From Ditylenchus dipsaci (Eukaryota > Nematoda > Chromadorea > Rhabditida > Anguinidae), in NCBI GenBank assembly GCA_004194705.1, contig SADC01001295.1, forward strand, positions 475,377-539,376: DNA of 64,000 nt, in the 5' to 3' direction. Made by a program: the position numbers and the translations under genes. Below the pieces are notes generated by a model, which was not told where the DNA came from, searched no databases, and saw only the letters and a list, made by a program, of their open reading frames with translations. Shown one piece after another: positions 12,301 through 22,170 of this stretch (position 1 is the stretch's first letter; the number at the start of each line of letters is the position of its first letter).

Positions 12301-13378
12301 AAAAAATTAATCTGTGACAGAAAAAAGTGAATCTGTGACAAGAAAGTGAATCTGTGGCAGGAAAAAGTTTTGCCCTTACTAGTATCAGCTTTAAAAAAAT
12401 CTGAAATGGTGGTTTTGGGTACTCCTAAAAATGATTGGAGGAAGCATATACAGCACAAGCTTTCTTTGGTGGGGATAGGGGTTTATGCAAAAGTTATAGA
12501 AGTCGTACAGATTTGACTTTCCTGATTTCAGTACACAGGGTTGAACTACACAGTTGACTACGTGGTGCCATTCTACACAATTTATGAGTTCATTATTTAT
12601 GTGGGCTGGATCAAAGCAGCTATGTCTATGCTGAATCCTTGTCAGTTTTCTTGTCGAATGATCGCTTCAAATAATTTCTATATTATTTCAGTTGGTCTTG
12701 GACAAGATGACTTTGAAGTAGAATATCTAATAAAACGCAATGAAGCTGTAAGGCTAATTGTAACAGTATAAAACGATCCTGCTGTCGACAGCTTTTCTTT
12801 TATCAGTTGTGTGATGTACGATCTTTATGATTTAATGCGGGAAAGTTCATGTTCTACACCCCCGGGCAGCCTAAAAAAGCGAAAGCTTTTGTCTTAAATT
12901 TTTTGGTGATTTTGAAAATCTCAGTTTTTATCGGAAAGCTCTACGATAGAAAGAGCTTCACTATAGAAATCGTTGAACTTAAAACCCTTTCAAATGTTTG
13001 GAATTCTACATTACACTACCTATCAGAAAAGCGGTCAATGACGAGGTCAGTCTGTCTTTTAAAATGTTGTTTTTTTTTCAGTATTCTCGTGTTTTACTGG
13101 ATGATCTCTACGAGCAGGTGCCTAAGCCCAAAGATTTCGTCTTCTGTGATTTAGTACCAAAAGGCAAAAAGCATGTTGGATGCCCTCGTCCGCTGGTCGG
13201 CTCTACTGCAAACATCAATGTGGCTAAGCTGTCAGATCTCCCGAAAAAACCTGCGACTCCGGAAATATCTACACCGAATCTCGTGCCGCCAATAGAATCA
13301 GAATCTGCCCCTTTGCTTGGCCACACAACTCCAAAAGAAAAGTTGAAGAATCTTGGAGAGAAGAAAAAATATATTTGA
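9347..13378 (+). CDS. Bestrophin-family chloride channel (10 exons)
   Basis: Bestrophins are pentameric calcium-gated anion channels of the plasma membrane. Exons: 9347-9370, 9422-9537, 9590-9733, 9782-9871, 10608-10724, 10774-10968, 11025-11180, 12532-12640, 12692-12747, 13082-13378. Most junctions keep phase and several introns are 48-52 bp. Family marks in order are [35 protein letters not shown], keeping the two neck phenylalanines; [59 protein letters not shown]; and the acidic calcium-clasp segment [15 protein letters not shown]. The C-terminal tail (exon 10) is Pro-rich and poorly conserved, ending [10 protein letters not shown]. Exon 4 changes frame at 9807-9808: one more C between QVP and WPD restores the family reading. 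Introns 4 and 7 hold MITEs. Either a functional gene with a base-call error or a recently broken copy. Confidence 0.92.
9916..10076. mobile_element. pogo-type MITE in bestrophin intron 4
   Basis: It begins TACCGTATTTTCTCTAATAA and ends with the complement (GAAAGAAAATACGGTA). The subterminal word AATGACCCC is iterated at both ends. It shares the core ATTTCAGAGTTAGGGCC with the copy at 17950-18114. Confidence 0.8.
10419..10585. mobile_element. TA-flanked MITE, CAGTCGAGTCTCG family
   Basis: TA borders flank ends CAGTCGAGTCTCGTTATAG and, inverted, GTTATTACTCGACTG. The interior repeats GTACCCC/GGTACG words. It is a relative of the element at 42185-42363 and sits in bestrophin intron 4. Ends and TA duplication fit Tc1/mariner-pogo type transposition (family knowledge). 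Confidence 0.75.
11405..11619. mobile_element. TTAA-type MITE, copy A
   Basis: The inverted ends AAGGACCATGGTTTTT and AACATGGTCCTTTAA carry next to them the facing blocks ATTTGAATTGGCGGGGGACA and TGTCCCTCGCCAATTCAAAT. A TTGA/TTAA tetranucleotide borders it, suggesting a piggyBac-like target. It is homologous to 48268-48478, where the unpaired centre is inverted. It sits in bestrophin intron 7. Confidence 0.75.
11898..12375. mobile_element. hAT-like element with inverted GTCACAGATT arrays
   Basis: The ends AGGGCAAAACTTTTT and AAAAAGTTTTGCCC are flanked by TTACTAAT and TTACTAGT, an 8-bp duplication with one mismatch. Directly inside each end is an array of about five ATCACAGATTT / GTCACAGATTCACTTTTTT words in opposite orientation. 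The middle is AT-rich without a transposase. It lies in bestrophin intron 7. Confidence 0.8.
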
Positions 13379-14133
13379 ATTTCTGCTGTCTGTTATTGTA
13401 ATATATTATTGTAAAAAATATTTTTGTGAATAGGGTCCTACATTACTCATCGTTAGAAGACATTATAGCTCCATTTGGATTGCGTCGCATTCAAATGCAC
13501 CATCATTATGCTAACGTGGGCAGGAGTAGATCGCGACAATTCAAAGGCACACCCAGAATAGGGCAAAAATTATTTGACTAACAATTAAATAAGACAAAAA
13601 GTCATTTGACAATAAATTCAAATCAGAAAAATTGATCTTAACACGATTTGTTTGAAAATAATTATTTGGTATTTAACTGTTTCTAGAAACAGTGCTTTTC
13701 GCAATAAACAAAGTGTGCAACAAATAGCTAATTCTGTCTATCCTCGATATAATAATATACCATCGATATAGGCTATCTCGAACTGGCTGCCAACACCATA
13801 TGAACTGCGAATCTTAGTTAAAAAACTATAGAAATTTTTATTAGGGAACCCGAAATTTTGCGGATTTCGGACCCAATAACCTAAAACCTTATTTGTGAAT
13901 TTCGGTTTCACACGAATAGGTCGTTTTACCACCTGGATCACCGGTCCAGGTGGATATCCACCTGAATGTTCCGAAAAAAGTTTAGTCAAAATAAAAAGAA
14001 AAAATTATTCTGGCGTAAAATCGTGCATAGGATTGGGATTGATTAGATAAAAATTACGATTGCAGCCACCCAATTTTGCCCGGCACAAAAAACTTCCCTA
14101 AAAATGACTTATGGGAGAAACGAAAAATAGACT
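13379..14133. other. Gap after bestrophin
   Basis: Contains the expected 3' untranslated region (a weak AATATA signal near 13399). At 13930-13965 there are facing GGTCCAGGTGGATATCC-like words. No gene is supported. Confidence 0.4.
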
Positions 14134-14376
14134 GCCGGACCTTATGTACTTTGGGGGGGGGGGGGGCACCGATTTTTTCACCTCGGTTTTTTCTTCAATT
14201 TTTACATGTTGATTCTAATAATCATAATAATTATGTTAACCGTCTCTTAGTGACCATAGAAAATATGTTGATTAAAGTGATCATGGTCGATTAAATCACC
14301 ATAATTATGATCACTATATAAAACGTAAAAATTTTGGTGAAAAAATCGTTGGCCCCCCCAAAGTACATAAGGTCCG
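14134..14376. repeat. Inverted repeat with CGGACCTTATGTACTTTGG ends
   Basis: Arms starting CGGACCTTATGTACTTTGG at 14134 and ending in the complement at 14376 carry a G-run/C-run pair and facing GATTTTTTCACC/GGTGAAAAAATC words. The centre has iterated GATCATAATTATG. This is a MITE-sized hairpin without coding capacity. Confidence 0.75.
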
Positions 14377-14552
14377 ACTGCCAACCGACTCGTTACAAAT
14401 ACTGACTCGTTACACCGACTCGTTACATTGACAAGTCGTTACACCAACTCATTACATTGATGACTCGTTACACTTTTTCCAATCACCGTATTTCCTCTAA
14501 TAACTCACCCGGGGAGTTATTTTTTGGATCGCTGAAAATTGGAAAAATTTGT

Positions 14553-14713
14553 TGTATAGTGTGATTTATATCACTTGTTGTCTCGCAATGATCTGTTATT
14601 GTTGTAGTATATAATGTCTGAACGGTTGTGTTCAGAATCAGTTTGTGTCCGAATAAAGCTATCAAGAAGTCGTGTGCTCTTGTCTCTCTCTAGCAATTCC
14701 CGAAGATACAACA
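14553..14713 (+). mobile_element. Putative 5' LTR (161 bp) and primer-binding site of a Gypsy-like element
   Basis: The segment begins TGTATAGTGTGA and ends GATACAACA (TG...CA), with AATAAA at about 14654 as a possible polyadenylation signal. One base after it, TGGCGTACCCGC starts, which fits a tRNA-primed binding site. It inserted into the left end of a TACCGTATTT MITE. No 3' LTR is found. Confidence 0.55.
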
Positions 14714-14741
14714 TTGGCGTACCCGCAAGCGTTCTCAGCAG

Positions 14742-15976
14742 ATGACACTCGCAATGGATGTGAACCAATTCCAGCAATTCATGGTGGTGCAGAAGCAACA
14801 GCAAGCAGCGATGGCTCAGCAGCAGCAACTTCAGCAACAGCAACATCAAGAAGTGGTGCTCAGCAGTAAGCAGCTATGGCTCAAATGATGGCTCTATTCC
14901 AACAGCAGCAGCAGAATGGTGGTGGTGGTGGCGACAGTGCTCAGCAAGTGCCTGCCGTGGTCTCAACTCTGCCGCAGTTGCCGGATATAGAGGTCTTCTC
15001 AGCAGATGACAGTGATCCAGCCAAGTTAGAGAATTGGATGGCCCGCTTCAAGTTTTCTCTCGATTGTACAGCTCCGAATATGGTGGATGCCTGCAAGGTC
15101 AAGCTCCTAATGACGAAGCTCTCTGCCGAAGCCTTTGCTGAATACAGAAAGAGTGTCCTGCCCAGAGATGTGGTCGACTTCAGTCTGGAAGAAACGGTTT
15201 GTGGCCTTTCCAAAGTTTTTGCTCATTCTCGCTCTTTGGTGGTGGATCGCTATGAGTGCCTGCGCCTGGTCAAAGATGATGGTGAAGAATTCCGGCATTT
15301 CGTCAACCGTCTCAGTGGTCAGCTCCGCTTGTTCAAGTTCAGCGCCTTGAAAGAAGAAGAATTCAATTGCCTGCTCCTGCTTTTGGGTCTCAAGTCAAAT
15401 GGTGATGCAGTGCTCAGAACACGAATTCTCCAGCGTCTCAATGAAAAAGGTGACCAAGTCAAGTTCGATAAAATTGTGGAAGAAGCTGCCAGCTATCTCT
15501 CGACAATTGCCGAAGCGAAGCATCTGGAAAGAAAGGAAGCGCCTTATTCGTTTGGGATCAATCAGTTGGGTCAAAAGAAAGCTCCTTCAAGTCAGGCCTG
15601 CTTCCGGTGTGGGCGAATGCATTGGTCAGAAGAATGCTATGCCAGAGGTGTGAAGTGCTATCAGTGCAATGAAGTGGGCCATCTCAAGAGTCAGTGCTTC
15701 AGCTTCAAGAAGTCTCGAAAGTCAGAGAAGAATGCTGAAGCCAATGTTGTGGTGGCTCCGTCTGTGATGATCAATGCTGTGGGTTCCGATAATCAGCTCA
15801 TCAAGAAGGAAGTGGAAGTCAATGGCAAGCCGGTCAAATTCGTATTGGATACGGGGGCTCAGCTGAATATCATCAATGAGGCAGTCTACAAGTCAATAGG
15901 CAGTCCGAAGGTCAAAGAAAGCACAGTGGCGGGGCCTTTTTTGGTCAACTATGAAAAGCGTTTAGACATCTTCTAA
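14742..15976 (+). pseudogene. Gypsy-like gag-protease, truncated
   Basis: The likely start is ATG 14742, in a Gln-rich leader; the frame breaks near 14860, and the long frame 14876-15976 carries the rest. It shows a retrotransposon gag core, two CCHC-type zinc knuckles (CFRCGRMHWSEEC and CYQCNEVGHLKSQC, about residues 240-275) and an aspartic protease active site, FVLDTGAQLNII, near residue 320. The frame stops soon after, at an apparent insertion or deletion boundary around 15940. Reverse transcriptase, RNase H and integrase are absent. It packaged retroelement RNA and matured the polyprotein (family knowledge). As it stands it is defective and cannot move by itself. Confidence 0.88.
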
Positions 15977-16243
15977 ATAATTTTTATACGCTTAAACCGA
16001 TAAAAAGCAGTCTCCAAACAATTTCGCACTAAAAAATAGTTTTTCAAAAAAATTTTGGTTACCATAAGTTGACCGATTGCTTTGGTCCCCCAAGCTAAAG
16101 GTGGTAGTTTGTTTAAAAACAATAAATAAGAGTATATTTGAAAAAGTTGCAAATTTGAAAAAAAAGTGCAACGAGTCGGTGTAACGAGTCGTCAATGTAG
16201 CGAGTCGGTGTAACGAGTCAGTATTTGTAACGAGTTGATTGTA

Positions 16244-16887
16244 TACCCGAAAAATGTTTGGCGCGGCAACGATCTAACCAGCGGTGAAAAATAGTTTTCC
16301 TGTCGAGACAAATGTTGTTTCGAGCGAATTCAAAATTTGAATTTGATAACAAATTTTTTGATGACTATGAGATTTTTCCCGAAAAATGACCTCCATACGA
16401 ACAGACAGAACCCCACTTAAAAATGCGTCTTTTCGACGTTTTTTTTTTTAACGAAAGCTGACATTGAGGCGGATCCAGAAAATTTGGCGAATTTAATCAA
16501 ACATGTTTTTTTTGACTCACTTATACCCCTTTGAAGTCAAAAAAGTGCCCAAAAAATCAAAATTTGGGGAAAAACTTGAAAATTTCATTCACAACCCCCC
16601 ATTCTGACATCGCCGAAGTGATTTTTGACCCCGATTTACCTTAGAAAGTGTTCTAAGAAAAGGATTTAAACCACTCCTAATGGCTGCCATGCGCAGCGTA
16701 ACACACACAGCCATTCCAATACTAAATAAAGATGGCAAATCTGTTATTCGTATGTTGTAGAGCATGGTCTGTTCCCTTGTGGATCTATTAAAAGTAGCGA
16801 AAAATGATTGCTACGAGCCGAGATAGAGACAAAAACGTGTTTGAAAAATTGTCCCATGTGCCGCGGGAGTGTGAATGGGGCTTGTTT
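16244..16887. other. Dispersed repeat region
   Basis: Holds CGAAAGCTGACATT and TTTGAAGTCAAAAAA words that recur, tandemly duplicated, at 59915-60265. No gene. Confidence 0.45.
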
Positions 16888-17295
16888 CTTTTTCAATTTT
16901 TTTCAACTATCGTGTAGCTCAGAATTAAGGTTGTCGAGCCTTCGGAATTTTCGAGCCTTCGGCTCGGCTCGAAGCTCGAAAATTTCGAGCCTTCGACTCG
17001 GCTCGAAGTTCGAAAAAAATCGAACTTTCGAGCCGAAAGTTCGATTTCGAGCCTTCGGCTCGACAACCCTACTCAGACTTTCAACTTTCTATCGAGCTAT
17101 CAATCTCCTCAATCTCCAATCTCTTAAAAATATAGATCTTTAGAGGCTTTTAAAAAATTGATGATTTTTTTTAAATATCTTTTATCTGTATATTTGAGTC
17201 TAAATCTGAAATCATGCTAAAGAGATTGATACCTCGATAAAAAGCTGAGATTCTGAGCTACACGATATTTGAAAAAAATTGAAAAAGAAACACAA
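16888..17295. repeat. Inverted repeat with TCGTGTAGCTCAGAAT arms
   Basis: GTTTCTTTTTCAATTTTTTT followed by ATCGTGTAGCTCAGAATT (16888-16927) pairs with a complementary arm near 17236-17290. The hAT-like MITE 16926-17071 has inserted in it. A relative lies near 24275-24330. Confidence 0.6.
16926..17071. mobile_element. hAT-like MITE, CGAGCCTTCGG word type
   Basis: The ends TAAGGTTGTCGAGCC and GGCTCGACAACCCTA are flanked by CTCAGAAT and CTCAGACT, an 8-bp duplication with one mismatch. The whole element is made of repeated TCGAGCCTTCGGCTCG words facing inward. Confidence 0.85.
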
Positions 17296-17948
17296 AAATT
17301 AAGAAAAAACGTCAATTTAAAGTTTGGGGCATATTTCAGCAAATTTGGGGACATTTTTTAGCAATTTGGGGACAAAATTAATTACCACCCTTCGGCAAAT
17401 ATTTGCCGAATAATACCGAATTGTCGCAAGCTACTCGTGCCCGCTAAAATTGATCATTGAAGGACCTTAAAACACGTTGAAACCACCGAGTCGGAAAAAA
17501 CGCATTTAATCACGATCTGATGAAAAAAATATTTCGAATAAAAATGAGCTTGGGGGACCAAGGCAAATAACTGATGAGTTTACTTCACTTGAGTGGCAAT
17601 GCACACTTAACGTTCTCCCGTTTCCGAAAGTCACCACTATTACCAAAATGGGACCGAATTCTTTGAGACCATATTAAAAATGGATTTACCTGACTCGAAT
17701 CACACTAAGTAGTGTCTAAGGGGTGGAATGTCCGAGGGGTAAAGTGTAACGTTCCCTGTATTCTGTAAGGTTCTCATTTAGGTGCTCTAGATGGAGTTGG
17801 TCATGCATTTTGTGGAAGAGCTTAAATCTTTCCTAATCGATCTGGATTGCCTTAGACCTGTAATTGTAATCGGGTAAAATCCTAAGGTCTCACCCCGCTG
17901 TTCGCTCTGTGTCATCTTTGTTATTTGTGTTGTTCTTTCATATTATAC
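17296..17948. other. Unassigned AT-rich DNA
   Basis: No gene or resolved repeat apart from a GACCAAGGCAAATAA word of the dispersed class noted at 600-710. Confidence 0.4.
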
Positions 17949-17949
17949 T

Positions 17950-18114
17950 CACCGTATACGCTCTATTAATCGCCTACTCTCTAATGGTCGACTACCCTCC
18001 CCCCCCCTTTTTACTAGGATTTCAGAGTTAGGGCCGTTTTTGATTGACAATTTTAATATTCTTGATGGGTATAAAATTATTCGCTCATATGGTATTAATA
18101 GAGAATATACGGTA
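17950..18114. mobile_element. pogo-type MITE
   Basis: The ends ACCGTATACGCTCTATTAAT and ATTAATAGAGAATATACGGT share the core ATTTCAGAGTTAGGGCCG with the copy in bestrophin intron 4 at 9916. Confidence 0.75.
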
Positions 18115-18619
18115 TAGGTGCTTCAAAAAACTGTCCATTGAAACAAAAGTATAAAATATGTGGGGAAACCCAAATAACTGATCCAGATAAGATTGGTCAA
18201 TATACTCGAAATAATAAGTCATTTCTACAATCGTACACAAAAAAGATGAATTGAAAGCAACGCGGTATATCCCTCTCACCAACACTCTACTATAATTTAA
18301 TAAACATATCGCATACGTAAGCAGACCGAAACATTCTGTATTAATATTGAAAAAAAAGTTAACTTCCTCGCTGTCGAAATCCTAGAAAAAGTTGACTCAA
18401 CAATCACAACAAATCCTAACAAATGATTAGAGAGGCTTTTCAAGTAGTACTAGAAAATGGCTTCCGGCTAGCCAAACGAACACAACTTCCCCTGAATGCG
18501 TAACTAATACTAGTTGAGGAATACTTAAAAGTTGCTTACACCAAAACCTATTGAAACCAAAAAAAAACCCACAAAAATAGTGCATAGCTGTCTCCTTGTT
18601 AGAAAATATTACTAATATT

Positions 18620-19187
18620 TAGGGATGTCGAATCGAGCGCTCGATTTCGAACTTTTCGCTCGAAAGTTCGAAAATTTTCGAATTCGAGCGGAAATTTCGA
18701 ATTTCGAGTGCCCGAAAAAAATTTCCGAATTATGCTTTTGAATTTTTGTTAGAAGAAAATGATTTAATTGTGTGAAATGCTGATACAATAAATTTGTTTG
18801 CTGTGGTGAAGTGGTCATGTGTGGTCGATTAAAGGGGCATGCCCTTGCGTTTCAAAAAGATAAGGCAGGGACCAGCAATTTTTTTTGAATCGTCCCATTT
18901 TTCACTCGTGCTGTGTCAAATCTAATATTAATGACCTTATGCTACTTTTAAAAAGTAGGCAGAAAACTTAAAAAATTCGGATGAGAACGCATGTAAAGCT
19001 TGATCGAAAAAGAAAAAATGTGCTGGTCCCCGCCTTTTCTCCGTGTCGGGCACGGGCATGACCCTTTAACCATGGTTTCGATTAATTCATTTCTAAAAAA
19101 TTCATTAAAGAGGCGGCGAAGCCGCAAAAAAATTCGAATTTCGAATCGAGCGCTCGACTCGAAAATATCGAGCGCTCGACAACCCTA
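18620..19187. mobile_element. hAT-like element, TCGAGCGCTCGA word type
   Basis: The ends TAGGGATGTCGAATCGAGCG and CGAGCGCTCGACAACCCTA are flanked by CTAATATT and CTAATATC, an 8-bp duplication with one mismatch. Both subterminal regions iterate TCGAA/TCGAGCG words. The interior (18835-19068) is an inserted copy of the dispersed repeat seen at 3548. A solo right end of this family lies at 25195-25300. Confidence 0.85.
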
Positions 19188-19195
19188 CTAATATC

Positions 19196-20160
19196 ACTTG
19201 TGATGGAACGTCTACATGCCAGAAATATCATTACTAAAAAATGGTTTTTACAAAACAAAAATAACATAAGATTTTTCGAAGCAGATAAAACGGCTTGGTG
19301 ACCCAAGTCAAAGTTGATCGAAATCGTTAGTTTGATTTGTAAAATATTTTGAGAATTGCAAAATGTCTGCAAGAAAAGCCGAAAATCGAGAGATGGACTT
19401 TCTTTGTAGCAAGATTTTGTCTGAACTGCCATAGAGATTAACACGGGAAAGTCCGGTGGTCCGGTGCGAATTAAATTTCACAAATTGCTGTGCTTATCAA
19501 GTCGCACTGTCTTTAAAAAAAACCTTTGAAATTGTTTTTTTACAGCAAAGGTATGGAAAAAACAAAAAATAACAAAATTAGCATGATTGGACCAAAAAAA
19601 TTTATCAAGCCTAACCCGAAATCCAAAATTGCACTTATAATTGACTTACAATATGATCTAACATACATACCAGTACACCTGTTTCTGGCAACAAAAATTA
19701 TAAAAAATAATATTGCCAGTCAAAAAAAACTAAAAGCATAGGACAAAATTGGTTGTGTTCAACCACAATTAATAATTCTGCCATGTAAATTAATTTCTTT
19801 TTTTAAAACAAGAAAGGGAGAAAGCAGCTAAAGAGTCAGCGGTGGTATAAATGTATTAAATTTCTTGGTGTTCAACACGTTTTTAAAGCCAAAAAAAACT
19901 ATTTAGTTGTTTTCAAGAGAACTGAACTAGATTGCTCAACTTGTTTTTTTTGGCTAAAAATACTTGGTCTTGGAAGAAAGTTTGAAATTTCAAAATTATT
20001 TGAACCTTATGTCAGTGACTTTTTTGATTTAATGACACACTGAAATTGATTTTTTGGGTGCTCAAGATTTACGATTAAGTAACCCCTTGGTCAGGTTATG
20101 CAATGGGTCGAAAAAAATACAATGCCAAGAAACACTGTTTTAAACGAGAAAGGAGAAGCT
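19196..20160. other. AT-rich, no supported gene
   Basis: The open frame at 19526-19741 is lysine-rich and AT-driven, with no family signature. Nothing else is supported. Confidence 0.4.
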
Positions 20161-20171
20161 CTTGAAACGGT

Positions 20172-22170
20172 AAAGGGACGTTTCGCCCATTATTGGACAT
20201 TTGTCCAAAGCCAAAGCCAAAAACCAAAACGCCGAAATTTGGCCGGCCAAACCGGATTGGTCACATGATTTTGAGTCACAAAAAGAGATTTGTTTTGAAC
20301 TTTAGCTAAATTTAATAGTATTGTTATTTAATTTAATAATTAGAGTGCGATCGGATAGTCGGGCTTACCAGTGGCTGAAACCCTCATCATAAATCAAAAT
20401 ATCAAAAACAATCATGACATCATGTGGATGACAAAATCACCAAATGGTTCTAGGTTTAAAGAAGAATCCATTTTTCATTAATGGTAGGATTAAATATTTA
20501 ACAAAAAAACAAGTTTTCAAACCCGAAAAACGCAAAAAATTGCACGAAATGGGCGACCACTTGGTTTGTGTATTTGGATGGTTGTGGATGGGCCCAGACC
20601 ATTGAGTAAGGATTTGAATTACAAAAGGTATATCATAACCACAAAAAGTGGATCTGGATCAAACCGTATTCAGAACACGATTCTGGAGGGAAACGGTAAA
20701 TTCGCCGACAGGTAAATTCGCCGACAAGTAAATTCGCCGACAAGTAAATTCGCCGACAGGTAAATTCGCCGACAGGTATATTCGCCGACAACTCTAATTT
20801 TACGGGAATTTAAATTTTTCCGTCTGAACCAACCAAACCAAGCGGTAGTCCACTTGGAGCAATTGTTTTTTTACGTTTTTCATTTTCCGAAACCTGTTTT
20901 CTGGACTAATTCGTGTATTCTGAAGATGGCTTGACAGTGGTAAAATACTGTTTTCTAGAGTATCTTTTTCAGTATTGGGCAATAATTGGTTTCACGAAAA
21001 CCAATTATTGCCCAATACTCAAAAAATACCCGACAAAACGGCATTTTGCTATTATCAAACCGTCTTCAGCATGTCAGAGTTAGTCCAGAAAACAGGTTTT
21101 GGAACCCGAAAACGTAAATTTTTTTTGATAAGTGGACGACCACTTGGTTTAGTTGGTACATGGATTATATGGTAGAACTGAGGTTGAAATATAGAAAAGA
21201 TTTCAAAACCTACAGGAACCATAGTTTTGGAGTGATTTTGTATCCCGTGGGGTATCCAGGTGTATGGACGTGGTAGTACCAAGAAAGTGGTATCAGTACT
21301 CAGGTGGAAGTGCTTAGGAAGAGGTACTTGGGTGGTGGTAGAATGTAGTTTCAAAGTAGCGGTATCTTAATGGTAGTACTCAGTTAGCAGTACCCAAGTT
21401 GTATATTAAACCATTAAAACCAAATGGTCGTCCACTTGGATCAATTTTTTTTTACGTTTTCGGGTTCCAAAACCTGTTTTCTGGACTAACTCTGACATGC
21501 TGAAGACGGTTTGATAATAGCAAAATGCCGTTTTGTCGGGTATTTTTTGAGTATTGGGCAATAATTGATTTTGGTGAAATCAATTATTGCCCAAAACTCA
21601 AAAAATACTCTAGAAAACGGCATTTTACCACTGTCAAACCATCTTCAGAATACACGAATTAGTCCAGAAAACAGGTTTCGGAAAATGAAAAACGTAAAAA
21701 AACAATTGCTCCAAGTAAACGACCACTTAATTTGGTTGGTTCAGACTGAAAAATTTAAATTCCCGTAAAATTAGAGTTGTCGGCGAATATACCTGTCGGC
21801 GAATTTACTTGTCGGCGAATTTACTTGTCGGCGAATTCGTGTCGGCGAATTTACTGTCGGCGAATTCACCTAGAGCCGATTCTGGACAATATACATAATT
21901 TTTAACTACATTAAGCTAAACCCAAAATATTGTTTTCTGATAGTGAATACCCATTTGGGGAGTACCAGGTGAATCCCCTACCCCCGTGAGGATTAATAGG
22001 GTTAAAAGAACTAGTTTATGACTGTTATTCAAGAAAACCTAATGTCTGCTACCACCAGGATTCGAACCTGTAACCTCAAAAAATTGCGAAAAAAAATCAA
22101 CAGGGGGTCCAAGGCAAAATTAGTGATTCGCCCATTTCGGACAAATGTCCGAAATGGGCGAAACGTCTAT
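20172..22170. repeat. Outer inverted repeat around the foldback at 20688
   Basis: GACGTTTCGCCCATTATTGG near 20172 is mirrored by ATGGGCGAAACGTC at 22150-22166, with GGACATTTGTCC-like palindromes beside both. It may be an older element into which the foldback inserted. The pairing is short, so this is tentative. Confidence 0.4.
20688..21876. mobile_element. 1.2 kb foldback element with GTAAATTCGCCGACAG arrays
   Basis: The direct flanks CGATTCTGGA (20678-20687 and 21877-21886) form a perfect 10-bp duplication. Inside the left end are six tandem copies of GTAAATTCGCCGACAG (about 20698-20792), mirrored by six on the right (about 21775-21865). Next, both arms carry a second block with GTCCACTTGG, GGACTAATTCGTGT and GACAGTGGTAAAAT, and each arm has its own short palindrome around GCAATAATTGG. 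The middle holds degenerate GGTAGTACTCAGG repeats. No transposase is present. A 9-10 bp duplication with long arms fits a Mutator-like foldback (inference). It shares its core with 52975-54161. Confidence 0.85.

Larger units (their letters stand above)
14379..16243. mobile_element. Element bounded by inverted GACTCGTTAC arrays, containing a retroelement fragment
   Basis: Left array 14385-14471 repeats GACTCGTTACA about six times; right array 16167-16243 repeats the complement GTAACGAGTC about six times. Between them lie a broken pogo-type MITE end (14487-14552), an LTR-like piece, gag and protease. This looks like a word-array element invaded by a MITE and then a Gypsy-like element. Target duplication could not be recognised. 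Confidence 0.65.

Noticed and set aside
20698..20792. Regular repeats of GTAAATTCGCCGACAG that resemble a small CRISPR array
   Set aside because: Units are contiguous without unique spacers, are mirrored 1.1 kb away, and the DNA is clearly eukaryotic.
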